DNA of 12,859 bases from CAZIGM01 sp964538675 (GTDB taxonomy: Bacteria > Bacillota > Bacilli > Tepidibacillales > Tepidibacillaceae). The stretch lies in the NCBI GenBank assembly GCA_964538675.1, contig CAZIGM010000047.1:1-12859 (forward strand), given 5' to 3'. Below the pieces are notes generated by a model. That model was not told the origin of the DNA, searched no databases, and saw only the letters and a program-made list of their open reading frames with translations. This document shows, piece by piece, positions 6,961 to 12,859 of the stretch (positions within the stretch are counted from its first letter, which is position 1; every line of letters starts with the position of its first letter). A program made the translations under genes and the position numbers.

Positions 6961-7917
6961 TTATTTTTGTATCATATCCTCGTTTCGGCCTATCGGATCT
7001 TCTAAAATAACATGTTCAATACTCATCGGTTGACCCACTACAGTCATCTTGACTTGATATACATCATAAAATTCTGTTAATGTATTAACTATTGCTGCAA
7101 TTGTCATTGCTTCCCCTGTTGCTCCACCCCAATGTTTTGTATGCATTTCTTCCGAGAAATCAACGTTAACAATATTTTTTTCTATTTCAATGGATAATAC
7201 CTCAACTTCCTTAGGTATTGTTTTATATAAATTAGTATTTTCTGGTCCTATTATTAATTCTTCTAAAACCCTCTTAAAGAATTCTTCTCTTGTTAAATTA
7301 GCATCATAAACTATAGTCCTTTTTTCACCAACTACAGAGGTACCATCCTGATTGCCAAAATATAATGTTATCTCTTTAGCTTCTGGTTCCATTACATCAT
7401 TATTATTAAAAGCCTTCATGAACCCACGTGGTTCACCACTTGGCCCGATTATTTCTTCCCCTTCAACTAATATTTTAACACGTTCAATATCATCTAAACT
7501 TGCTAAAGTATTAACTACAGAACCTACACCAATTATTTCTGCAATGCTTCCAGCAAATTGGTTAAAATCTTGTGTAACATCAACAATAAGCTCGTTATTT
7601 TGCTTAATTGTTCCATATACTACTGTCTCTTTATTTATCGAGCTATTATTTTTACTATTTGTTGGTCCTTTTATTAATTCCTCTAAAACTACTTTATAAA
7701 TATCATCATATTTTGAATAAATAATTTGGCGCTCTTCAGTTACAAATTTTTCATTACCTGCATCACCATAATATAATGCAACGTTTTTAGTTAAATTAGT
7801 ATCCTCATCTTGATTTGGAGGATTTGTTTGATTATCATTATCCTCACTAGTTGCACAGCCCATTAATGAACCTACAATCAAACCTGTAATTAGGAACACC
7901 ATAAATATTTTTTTCAT
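6961..7917 (-). CDS. Lipoprotein with two GerMN domains (GerM-like)
   Basis: A 318-residue predicted membrane-anchored extracytoplasmic lipoprotein. Residues 1-20 form a lipoprotein signal (MKKIFMVFLITGLIVGSLMG) followed by lipobox cysteine C21, then an acidic Asn/Asp-rich linker to about residue 45. Two GerMN repeats follow: about 47-155 (ALYYGD...VVLEELIKGP...IVDVTQDF...VVNTLASL) and about 184-303 (TLYFGN...VLEELIIGP...VNVDFSEEM...IVNTLTEF). GerM of Bacillus has this double arrangement and acts in sporulation and germination, but GerMN lipoproteins also occur outside that role, so gerM is not assigned. The start is ATG 7917, after AAGGGGTG; a longer frame to 7968 would bury the signal peptide. 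It appears to be a single-gene unit, with the terminator beyond repeat B. Confidence 0.92.
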   Translation of the reverse strand: MKKIFMVFLITGLIVGSLMGCATSEDNDNQTNPPNQDEDTNLTKNVALYYGDAGNEKFVTEERQIIYSKYDDIYKVVLEELIKGPTNSKNNSSINKETVVYGTIKQNNELIVDVTQDFNQFAGSIAEIIGVGSVVNTLASLDDIERVKILVEGEEIIGPSGEPRGFMKAFNNNDVMEPEAKEITLYFGNQDGTSVVGEKRTIVYDANLTREEFFKRVLEELIIGPENTNLYKTIPKEVEVLSIEIEKNIVNVDFSEEMHTKHWGGATGEAMTIAAIVNTLTEFYDVYQVKMTVVGQPMSIEHVILEDPIGRNEDMIQK

Positions 7918-8049
7918 ATATACACCCCTTAGGTTTTCTCGATTGTTTTCAATTGCTATTCTACCCATTAAAGTTAATTTTTAATGAATAGAATAACTTA
8001 TTTATATATAAGACGCTATAACTAAATTTTTGTTTCAAAAAAAAGAAAG

Positions 8050-8073
8050 AAAAACAAGGGGACGGTTCTCTTG
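8050..8073. repeat. Left terminal palindrome of the RAYT element
   Basis: AAAAA followed by CAAGGGGACGGTTCTCTTG; exact reverse complement of 8950-8973. Within it CAAGrGrAC pairs imperfectly with its 3' half. Confidence 0.8.
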
Positions 8074-8117
8074 CTTCCATTTAAGCGCAGGCATCTTTTT
8101 TGTTTATTCCGTTTATC

Positions 8118-8897
8118 TTAAGTTTTAAATATTACATTTGGTGAAACTCCGATTATTTTTGCAATTTGTCTATATGTTAATCCTTCAATGTCTTTAATTT
8201 TTAATAATACTTCAGTTCTTTTTACCTTTGGTAAACTCTTTATATCAGACAGTTCTATTCCAAACCCTTTAATTAAACTTTTTATTTTCACTTCTGCCTG
8301 TTCATCATTTAGTTTAATTTTTTCTTTATATTCTAAACATTCATCTTCATTTTTTAACTCATTAAATTCTATAAAATTCTTTATTGCCTCAACTCTATCA
8401 TGAGAAAACATATTCAATATTAAATCTCTATTTAATATATCTTCTGTCTTAATTTCATTACTATAATATTCTTTACAACTACTCCATTTCCAGTCCGATT
8501 CTTTTCTAACAATTTTGGCTTTAACAGGGTTTTGATGTATATATCGAATTACAGTTAATAAATATTGATCATTTTCTACTTTTTCACTCTTAAATCTATC
8601 TTGAAATAAATGTCCTATTGTTTGATATTTTTTATTATAAAAGCCAACATAACTTATTCCCATACGTTTCATGGTCATTGAAATATTTTCATAACCTTCT
8701 TCCAAAAGCAAGTGCACATGGTTCCCCATTAAGCACCACCCGTAAATTTTTATATTTACTTTATTTTTGAGTTCTTTTAGTATTTCGAGAAACCTTAAAC
8801 AATCCTGATTATCATGGAATATTTCTTGTCTGCCATTACCTCTAATCATGATATGATATATTCCACTTTCACTTTTTTCTCTAGCTTTACGTGGCAT
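8118..8897 (-). CDS. REP-associated tyrosine (Y1/HUH) transposase, RAYT
   Basis: A 259-residue single-strand DNA transposase of the IS200-like Y1 superfamily, REP-associated branch. It opens with the typical MPRKAREKSESGIYHIMIRGNGRQEIF. The metal-binding HUH motif is H60-V-H62 in GNHVHLLLEE, and the nucleophile is probably Tyr119 in RYIHQNPVKA. FQDRFKS (98-104) and WKWSS (136-140) are further family blocks. The C-terminal 20 residues (LTYRQIAKIIGVSPNVIF) look like a helix-turn-helix that could read the palindromic ends. The start is ATG 8897 after AGGGTGA; a TTG-started extension to 8921 has no such site. Length and motifs suggest an intact protein. It lies inside matching inverted ends and separates the lipoprotein gene from cotJ. 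Confidence 0.93.
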   Translation of the reverse strand: MPRKAREKSESGIYHIMIRGNGRQEIFHDNQDCLRFLEILKELKNKVNIKIYGWCLMGNHVHLLLEEGYENISMTMKRMGISYVGFYNKKYQTIGHLFQDRFKSEKVENDQYLLTVIRYIHQNPVKAKIVRKESDWKWSSCKEYYSNEIKTEDILNRDLILNMFSHDRVEAIKNFIEFNELKNEDECLEYKEKIKLNDEQAEVKIKSLIKGFGIELSDIKSLPKVKRTEVLLKIKDIEGLTYRQIAKIIGVSPNVIFKT

Positions 8898-8949
8898 ACT
8901 TATCACCCTAACCTTTTTCAAATATTATATAAATAAACAAATAAAAAAA

Positions 8950-8973
8950 CAAGAGAACCGTCCCCTTGTTTTT
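8950..8973. repeat. Right terminal palindrome of the RAYT element
   Basis: CAAGAGAACCGTCCCCTTG followed by TTTTT; exact reverse complement of 8050-8073. Confidence 0.8.
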
Positions 8974-9005
8974 TACCCAATAAATAGGCTATTATCACCG
9001 TTGCG

Positions 9006-9031
9006 ATATTTGCCTACTTGAATAATGTAAT
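9006..9031 (+). promoter_or_regulatory. Possible sigma-E-type promoter for the cotJ cluster
   Basis: ATATT (9006-9010) matches the core of the B. subtilis sigma-E -35. After 13 bases, AATGTAAT (9024-9031) matches 5 of 8 positions of the -10 consensus CATACAHT. cotJ operons are known to be sigma-E controlled, which raises the prior. The match alone is weak. Confidence 0.35.
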
Positions 9032-9060
9032 AGAAAAAAAATATAAAGGGGGACTTTGAT

Positions 9061-9312
9061 TTGAAAAGAGCTAACTCTTACTTATATAAACTACAAGAAT
9101 TAGAATTCGCTGCACTTGAAACTAAACTATATCTAGATATCCACCCATGTGAACAAATGGCCCAAAGAGATTTTACTAATTACACTTATCAAATTGCTCA
9201 ACAAATCCCTAAAGTAGCAAAATATTATGGACCATTAACTCAATATGGTTTTTCTGAAGAAAATCCCGCTAGATGGATAGAAGAGCCTTGGCCTTGGGAA
9301 ATAAATTATTAA
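9061..9312 (+). CDS. cotJB: Spore coat protein CotJB
   Basis: An 83-residue CotJB-family protein that takes part with CotJC in the inner spore coat during sporulation in the mother cell. Recognisable features: an N-terminal helix LYKLQELEFAALETKLYLDIHP (to residue 29, with Asp26 and the following HPC), the central AQRDFTNYTYQIAQ segment, and the tryptophan-rich tail RWIEEPWPWEINY typical of the family. The start is TTG 9061, with AAAGGGGGA 7 bases upstream; no ATG fits. The length equals the family norm. It lies 22 bases upstream of cotJC in the same orientation. A cotJA gene is not found upstream, where it would normally be; a transposase element is there instead. Confidence 0.95.
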   Translation: MKRANSYLYKLQELEFAALETKLYLDIHPCEQMAQRDFTNYTYQIAQQIPKVAKYYGPLTQYGFSEENPARWIEEPWPWEINY

Positions 9313-9334
9313 AATAAAGAGGTGAAACAAATAT

Positions 9335-9973
9335 ATGTGGATGTATGAAAAAAAACTCCAGAGACCCATATGTGTGGAAAGGATGAATATAGGTTTTGCT
9401 AAATATCTTATAACCCAATACGGAGGACCAGATGGAGAATTGTCTGCCGCTTTAAGATACTTAAATCAAAGATATAGCATGCCAAACAAAAGAGCAAAAG
9501 CTTTATTAACAGATATAGGCACAGAAGAATTAGGTCATCTAGAAATGATTGCAACAATGGTATATAAATTATTAAAGGACGCAACCCCTGAACAGTTAAA
9601 AGAAGCTGGTTTAGGTAGCCATTATGTAGAGCACGACCACGGTCTATTTTACTGTGATTCAAGCGGTAATCCTTGGACTGCTGCCTATATTCAGGCAAAG
9701 GGTGACCCAATTGCAGATCTTGTTGAAGATATAGCTGCTGAAGAAAAAGCTAGGGCTACTTACGAACATCTAATTCGTTTATCTGATGACCCTGGTATTA
9801 TAGATGCACTAAAATTCTTAAGAGAAAGAGAAGTTGTCCATTCTCAAAGATTTAGAGAAGCTCTATATATTGTTAGAAAAGACATGGATGCAAACAATTA
9901 TGATATAGATACTTCTACAACCAATGATGAATTTACAAATACTAATATATCACCATCTGAAATATTAAATTAA
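9335..9973 (+). CDS. cotJC: Spore coat protein CotJC, manganese-catalase family
   Basis: A ferritin-like four-helix protein of the Mn-catalase family that is deposited in the spore coat. Likely di-metal ligands are in place: E35 (GGPDGELSAALRYL), E65-x-x-H68 (TEELGHLE), E136 (IAAEEKAR) and E166-x-x-H169 (REVVHSQRF), so a catalase-like centre is plausible. At 212 residues it carries an Asn/Thr/Asp-rich tail after about residue 185 that looks disordered. ATG 9335 follows AAAGAGGTGA with a rather long spacer of about 10 bases. An alternative ATG at 9341 is farther still and less likely. It is followed after 34 bases by the cotJA-like gene and is probably co-transcribed with cotJB. Confidence 0.95.
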   Translation: MWMYEKKLQRPICVERMNIGFAKYLITQYGGPDGELSAALRYLNQRYSMPNKRAKALLTDIGTEELGHLEMIATMVYKLLKDATPEQLKEAGLGSHYVEHDHGLFYCDSSGNPWTAAYIQAKGDPIADLVEDIAAEEKARATYEHLIRLSDDPGIIDALKFLREREVVHSQRFREALYIVRKDMDANNYDIDTSTTNDEFTNTNISPSEILN

Positions 9974-10007
9974 TGAAAATCATCATAGTGAAAGGAGGGA
10001 AAATTTT

Positions 10008-10157
10008 GTGAGACGAAGACCATATCCTCCAATTCCAATTCCACCTGTTAAACCAATGCCTGTTCCTCCTTTAGACTACACTAATCAATTTTCTTTGAAT
10101 GAGGCATTACAGTTAGGAACTTTGTTTAAAAGTTTATATGACCCATATACTTACTAA
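10008..10157 (+). CDS. CotJA-like small spore coat protein
   Basis: A 49-residue ORF with a GTG start preceded by a near-perfect AAAGGAGGG at 8-base spacing, 34 bases after cotJC. The N-terminal half is proline-rich (RRRPYPPIPIPPVKPMPVPP). The C-terminal part, NEALQLGTLFKSLYDPYTY, fits the CotJA-family signature (EAL..GTL...LYD.Y). CotJA is normally the first gene of cotJABC and functions in coat assembly with CotJB/CotJC. Here it comes last, which is unusual. The gene is short, but its ribosome binding site, position and motif make it convincing. It could be a second, displaced copy with another cotJA elsewhere in the genome. Confidence 0.8.
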   Translation: MRRRPYPPIPIPPVKPMPVPPLDYTNQFSLNEALQLGTLFKSLYDPYTY

Positions 10158-10242
10158 TTAGAGTAATCTTTAAGACAAGCTGAAACATTGGAAAATCAGA
10201 CGGAAACTCTACTACATCTTAATAGAACATGATATCCTATAC

Positions 10243-10464
10243 ATGATTTATGGTCACATGAAGGTGGTGTGTCTTATTGAACAACTAAGCCTTTCAACAA
10301 TAGTAACAGCTTTAAACCCAAAACTCGAAAAATTCTTAACTTCTCAAGAATTAGAAACAAATTTGATTCTAGATAAAAATATATACTCTTTTACTGAAGA
10401 AGAACTATTGGAATTAATTGAAATTACAATCCTTCTAAATAAAAAAGGCACACCATATCATTGA
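10243..10464 (+). CDS. Small protein of unknown function downstream of cotJ
   Basis: I do not recognise this protein. The frame is open from ATG 10243 for 73 residues; its body (from about residue 12) reads as a compact helical protein with acidic and Leu/Ile-rich segments (SFTEEELLELIEITILLNKKG). The start is unsettled. Neither ATG 10243 nor ATG 10258 has a Shine-Dalgarno, whereas AAGGTGG (10261-10267) would serve an ATT codon at 10276, giving a 62-residue protein beginning -EQLSLSTIV. The terminator stem overlaps its last codons, so the ORF lies at the very end of the cotJ transcript. It may be a sporulation-associated small protein, or non-coding 3' sequence that happens to be open. Confidence 0.5.
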   Translation: MIYGHMKVVCLIEQLSLSTIVTALNPKLEKFLTSQELETNLILDKNIYSFTEEELLELIEITILLNKKGTPYH

Positions 10465-10478
10465 GGTGTATCTTTTTT
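10441..10478. terminator. Bidirectional terminator between cotJ and asnB units
   Basis: AAAAAAGGCACACC (10441-10454) pairs with GGTGTATCTTTTTT (10465-10478), with one C:A mismatch and one G:T wobble, 10-base loop. T runs follow on both strands. On the plus strand it overlaps the end of the small ORF; on the minus strand it would end asnB after repeat C. Confidence 0.8.
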
Positions 10479-10488
10479 AATTTCATTG

Positions 10489-10554
10489 AATAAAGCCGAA
10501 CTTTATCCTAAATTCCACTTTATGTGTATGTGGGGCTTATAATATTTGGATAAA
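10489..10554. repeat. Structured intergenic repeat, copy C (minimal form)
   Basis: A 66-base short version: AATAAAG-CCGAA-CTTTAT hairpin (10489-10506) fused directly to the outer stem TTTATCC (10502-10508) / GGATAAA (10548-10554), with an inner CCAC / GTGG stem (10515-10518, 10530-10533). The second hairpin and the TAGTGAGA segment of copies A and B are absent. It abuts the asnB stop codon. Confidence 0.75.
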
Positions 10555-12399
10555 CTATATATTTATTTTTACATTGTATTTTTTTAACCATGTATTTACT
10601 TGAATAAGATAAGCTAACAACTGTGGACCAGTCATCAACTGCCCAAACCAAGGTTCCTTAAATCCCCGACCACCAGTTGCAATTAAATTCTTAACATAGT
10701 TACTATCAACTAAGTTTTTTATTGGTGAGGATGAGTCATTTATAATACTTAAAAGTTTTTTGCTAACTTCCTCAGTATACTTAGGATTATGTGTTTTAGG
10801 ATAAGGGCTCTTTCGTCTTTCTACAATTTCCTTTGGAAGTAAATTTTTTGTTGCTTCACGAAGTAATCCCTTTTCCCTATTATTTAAATATTTTATTTCC
10901 CATGGAATATTCCATAAATATTCGACTAAGTGATGATCAGCGAAGGGTACTCTTACCTCTAGACCGACTGCCATAGTCATCCGATCTTTTCTCTCAAGAA
11001 GATTAGCCATAAACCAGTTCATGTTTAGATAAAATAATTCTCTTACCTTTCTTTGACTCTCACTTTCTTCTTTTAATATAGGAACCTCTGCCAATGTCTG
11101 TTCATATCGACTTTGAACATATTCATTTATAGGTATTTTCCTTTTTAAAGCTGGCGTAATTATTTTTGTGCGTTCATCTAAAGACCTTAACCAAGGAAAA
11201 CTCTTCGATTGTAAATCCTCATTATTATAAAACCAAGGATAACCACCAAAAATTTCATCGGCACATTCACCGGATAAGCCAACTGTCGCCCCTTTTTTTA
11301 TTTCCTTACTAAAAAGGTAAAGAGATGAATCTACATCTGCCATTCCAGGTAAATCCCTAGCAAAGACAGCCTTATCCAAAGAATGTAAGAGCTTAGAATT
11401 ACTAATCATAACATAATGATGTATAGATTCAATTTCACGTGACATAATTTTAATCCATTGGTTATCTGGATTAGGTTGAAATCTACTTGCCTTAAAATGT
11501 TTATCATTACCAACATAATCTACTGAATAAGTATTAAGTTTCTCGTTCCCTTTTTTATATTCCTTTGATGCAATAGCAGATATTATACTTGAATCCAATC
11601 CACCAGAAAGCAAAGTACATAAAGGAACATCTGAAATCAGTTGTCTTTTTATTGCATCGATAACTAATCTTCTTACGTTTTCAATAGTATTCTTCAAATT
11701 ATCTTCATGAGGCTTACTTTCTAAGTGCCAATATTGTTTAATTTTTAATCCAGATTTATTATAAATCATGTAATGACCAGGTCTTAATTCGGAAATCCCA
11801 TCAAAAACCCCATGCCCTGGTGTTCTAGAAGGTCCCAACCCAAGTATTTCACACAATCCCTCTTCAGATATCTCTGACTTTATTTCTGGATGTGCCAATA
11901 TTGCTTTAATTTCCGAACCAAACAATAACTGATTATATTTATTACTATAAAAGAGAGGCTTAACACCTAAGCGATCACGTGCAAGGAATAGCCGTTGTTC
12001 CCCACTATCCCATATTCCAAAAGCATATATACCATTAAGATAATCAACACACTTTTCTTTCCATTCAATATATGAAACCAGCAGAACCTCAGTATCAGAA
12101 TGGGAAACAAATTTATGACCTTTATGAATTAATTTATCTCTTAATTCATTTGTATTATATAACTCTCCATTATAAACAATAACATATTTATGTTCTCCAT
12201 GTCGGCGAATCATAGGTTGTTTACCACCTATGGGATCTATAACAATTAATCGAGAATGAGCAAAAGCAATATGATCATCTACCCATATCCCCCCGGCATC
12301 AGGTCCTCGATGATTTAATGTATCTCCCATATTTATTATAATATCTCTATAATTCAATAGATTTTTCTCCCAATCTACCCAACCAGTAATTCCGCACAC
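10555..12399 (-). CDS. asnB: Asparagine synthase, glutamine-hydrolysing
   Basis: Makes asparagine from aspartate, glutamine and ATP in the cytoplasm. The 614-residue protein has an N-terminal class II glutaminase: nucleophile Cys2 (MCGITGW), RGPD (31-34), R50 in SRLIVID, N77 in YNGELYN and D102 in SDTE. The synthetase domain follows, with the ATP pyrophosphatase loop SGGLDSS (265-271) and LSGECADEIFGGYP (375-388). The start is GTG 12399: only this start places the catalytic cysteine at position 2, and GGGAG lies 8 bases upstream. A TTG-started frame from 12414 would hide the cysteine. Length and motifs match intact bacterial AsnB. A CATAGGATA at 12436-12444 (minus strand) faintly resembles a mother-cell sigma -10, but spacing to any -35 is poor. 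It is convergent with cotJ. Confidence 0.96.
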   Translation of the reverse strand: MCGITGWVDWEKNLLNYRDIIINMGDTLNHRGPDAGGIWVDDHIAFAHSRLIVIDPIGGKQPMIRRHGEHKYVIVYNGELYNTNELRDKLIHKGHKFVSHSDTEVLLVSYIEWKEKCVDYLNGIYAFGIWDSGEQRLFLARDRLGVKPLFYSNKYNQLLFGSEIKAILAHPEIKSEISEEGLCEILGLGPSRTPGHGVFDGISELRPGHYMIYNKSGLKIKQYWHLESKPHEDNLKNTIENVRRLVIDAIKRQLISDVPLCTLLSGGLDSSIISAIASKEYKKGNEKLNTYSVDYVGNDKHFKASRFQPNPDNQWIKIMSREIESIHHYVMISNSKLLHSLDKAVFARDLPGMADVDSSLYLFSKEIKKGATVGLSGECADEIFGGYPWFYNNEDLQSKSFPWLRSLDERTKIITPALKRKIPINEYVQSRYEQTLAEVPILKEESESQRKVRELFYLNMNWFMANLLERKDRMTMAVGLEVRVPFADHHLVEYLWNIPWEIKYLNNREKGLLREATKNLLPKEIVERRKSPYPKTHNPKYTEEVSKKLLSIINDSSSPIKNLVDSNYVKNLIATGGRGFKEPWFGQLMTGPQLLAYLIQVNTWLKKYNVKINI

Positions 12400-12511
12400 T
12401 TTCTTCACTCCCAATTTGAAAACTTTCTTGGTTATTATCCTATGTTTTATATTAAAAAAGTTACCTTAGTATATTCATTTTGTCACTAAATAAATACTCT
12501 AATTATTGTGC

Positions 12512-12551
12512 TTCCCTCAAAAGAAGAGGAGAACCCCTCTTCTTTAGGGAA
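12512..12551. promoter_or_regulatory. Long hairpin upstream of asnB, without a T run
   Basis: AAAGAAGAGG (12520-12529) pairs with CCTCTTCTTT (12536-12545), extended by TTCCCT (12512-12517) / AGGGAA (12546-12551) across a 2-base bulge. It is 16 bp in all. Neither strand has a following T tract, so it is a poor rho-independent terminator. It could be an asnB leader structure, or a stem belonging to the unit beyond the window. Confidence 0.5.
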
Positions 12552-12589
12552 AGCTATATGAGTGAGTGTGTCTGCAAAATTAAGATATT

Positions 12590-12709
12590 AATAAAGCCGA
12601 ACTTTATTCAGATGGAGTTTTTCACCTAAAGGTATAAGTGCAACTTAGACTTACGCTACGTTTAAACTTGCGTAAATTAAGTTTTCTTTAACTTCACCTG
12701 AATTCTAGT
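12590..12709. repeat. Structured intergenic repeat, copy D (with internal insert)
   Basis: Begins with the shared hairpin AATAAAG-CCGAA-CTTTATT (12590-12608) and TTCAGATGGAG (12607-12617). The matching 3' arm CACCTGAATTCTAGT (12695-12709) is displaced by a 77-base insert. The insert contains its own stems: ACCT-AA-AGGT (12624-12633) and TTACGC (12651-12656) / GCGTAA (12670-12675). Downstream the sequence departs from copies A and B into GTACTC-AA-GAGTAC and the 59-base direct repeats. No gene is visible from 12400 to the window end. Confidence 0.75.
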
Positions 12710-12722
12710 ACTCAAGAGTACA

Positions 12723-12781
12723 CTCGAGAGCACAAGTCACGCTATAATGCTAAAGCATTTAGTCGTGCTATGCACACAAGA
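12723..12781. repeat. 59-base direct repeat, unit 1
   Basis: Matches 12801-12859 at 58 of 59 positions (G at 12726 versus A at 12804); period 78 with a 19-base spacer. Contains the hairpin AATGCT-AA-AGCATT (12746-12759) flanked by CACG / CGTG. Confidence 0.9.
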
Positions 12782-12800
12782 AGTAACCCATCGTTGCTAA

Positions 12801-12859
12801 CTCAAGAGCACAAGTCACGCTATAATGCTAAAGCATTTAGTCGTGCTATGCACACAAGA
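12801..12859. repeat. 59-base direct repeat, unit 2 (reaches window end)
   Basis: Second unit of the same repeat; it is still matching unit 1 at the final base of the window, so its true length and any further units lie outside. Confidence 0.9.

Larger units (their letters stand above)
8050..8973 (-). mobile_element. REP-associated tyrosine transposase element with inverted terminal palindromes
   Basis: A 924-bp unit bounded by two exact 24-nt inverted repeats (8050-8073 and 8950-8973), enclosing one Y1/HUH transposase gene. The core CAAGGGGACGGTTCTCTTG is itself an imperfect palindrome, as expected for hairpin recognition by this transposase class. No flanking target duplication was found and none is expected. 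The right end lies 32 bases upstream of the putative cotJ promoter. Whether it is mobile or a domesticated RAYT cannot be told. Confidence 0.75.

Noticed and set aside
7352..8403. Plus-strand open frames within the GerMN lipoprotein and transposase genes
   Set aside because: Antisense shadows of genes with clear family motifs; no start signals and no recognisable domains.
9408..9710. Minus-strand 100-codon frame inside cotJC
   Set aside because: Lies wholly opposite the metal-ligand region of cotJC, lacks a Shine-Dalgarno and resembles no family.
12400..12600. T-box leader for asnB
   Set aside because: No T-box consensus (TGGNACCGCG-like) or antiterminator is seen on the minus strand; only a simple hairpin without T run.
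12709..12859. CRISPR array
   Set aside because: Only two 59-base units with a 19-base spacer, too long a repeat and too short a spacer, with no cas genes in the window; fits a structured tandem repeat instead.
8050..12859. Link between the RAYT palindromes and the AATAAAG repeat family
   Set aside because: The end sequences (CAAGGGGACGG versus AATAAAGCCGAACTTTATT) share nothing beyond AT-rich flanks, so there is no evidence that this transposase moves those repeats.

Overview
The window is AT-rich DNA from an endospore-forming Bacillota, most likely a clostridial-type anaerobe. This rests on strong AGGAGG-type ribosome binding sites, frequent TTG/GTG starts, a cotJ spore-coat cluster, a two-domain GerMN (GerM-like) lipoprotein and a DegV fatty-acid-binding protein. 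The genus is inference; nothing here fixes it.

Layout. 1-597: 3' part of an ABC-F ATPase gene. 598-893: an intergenic structured repeat (copy A). 894-1748: DegV/FakB-type protein, ending in a bidirectional terminator shared with the next block. 1796-6063 (minus strand): a four-gene operon transcribed as mtnK, mtnA, MFS transporter, class II aldolase. 6236-6673 (minus): Hsp20, with a 13-bp-arm inverted repeat upstream. 6818-6945: repeat copy B. 6961-7917 (minus): GerMN lipoprotein. 8050-8973: a REP-associated (Y1/HUH) transposase element with matching inverted ends. 9061-10157: cotJB, cotJC and a 49-residue cotJA-like gene in a non-canonical order, then an unrecognised small ORF. 10489-10554: repeat copy C, between the convergent cotJ and asnB units. 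10555-12399 (minus): asnB. 12400-12859: asnB leader, a long hairpin, repeat copy D with an inserted structured segment, and two 59-nt direct repeats that run to the last base.

How the genes fit together. The operon encodes a kinase, an isomerase and an aldolase that together would convert 5-methylthioribose or 5-deoxyribose (from SAM-derived nucleosides) to DHAP plus a small aldehyde. This is the 'DHAP shunt'/5-deoxyribose disposal logic rather than the full methionine salvage route. The transporter in the same operon probably moves a pathway sugar or product, but its substrate cannot be read from sequence. Two inverted repeats lie just upstream of mtnK, one with the Shine-Dalgarno in its loop, and no SAM riboswitch is visible.

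The least explained structure is a dispersed family of modular hairpin repeats, four copies in 12.9 kb. All start with an AATAAAG/CTTTATT hairpin, but they differ in which internal hairpin modules they carry. An outer stem changes in a compensatory way between two copies.
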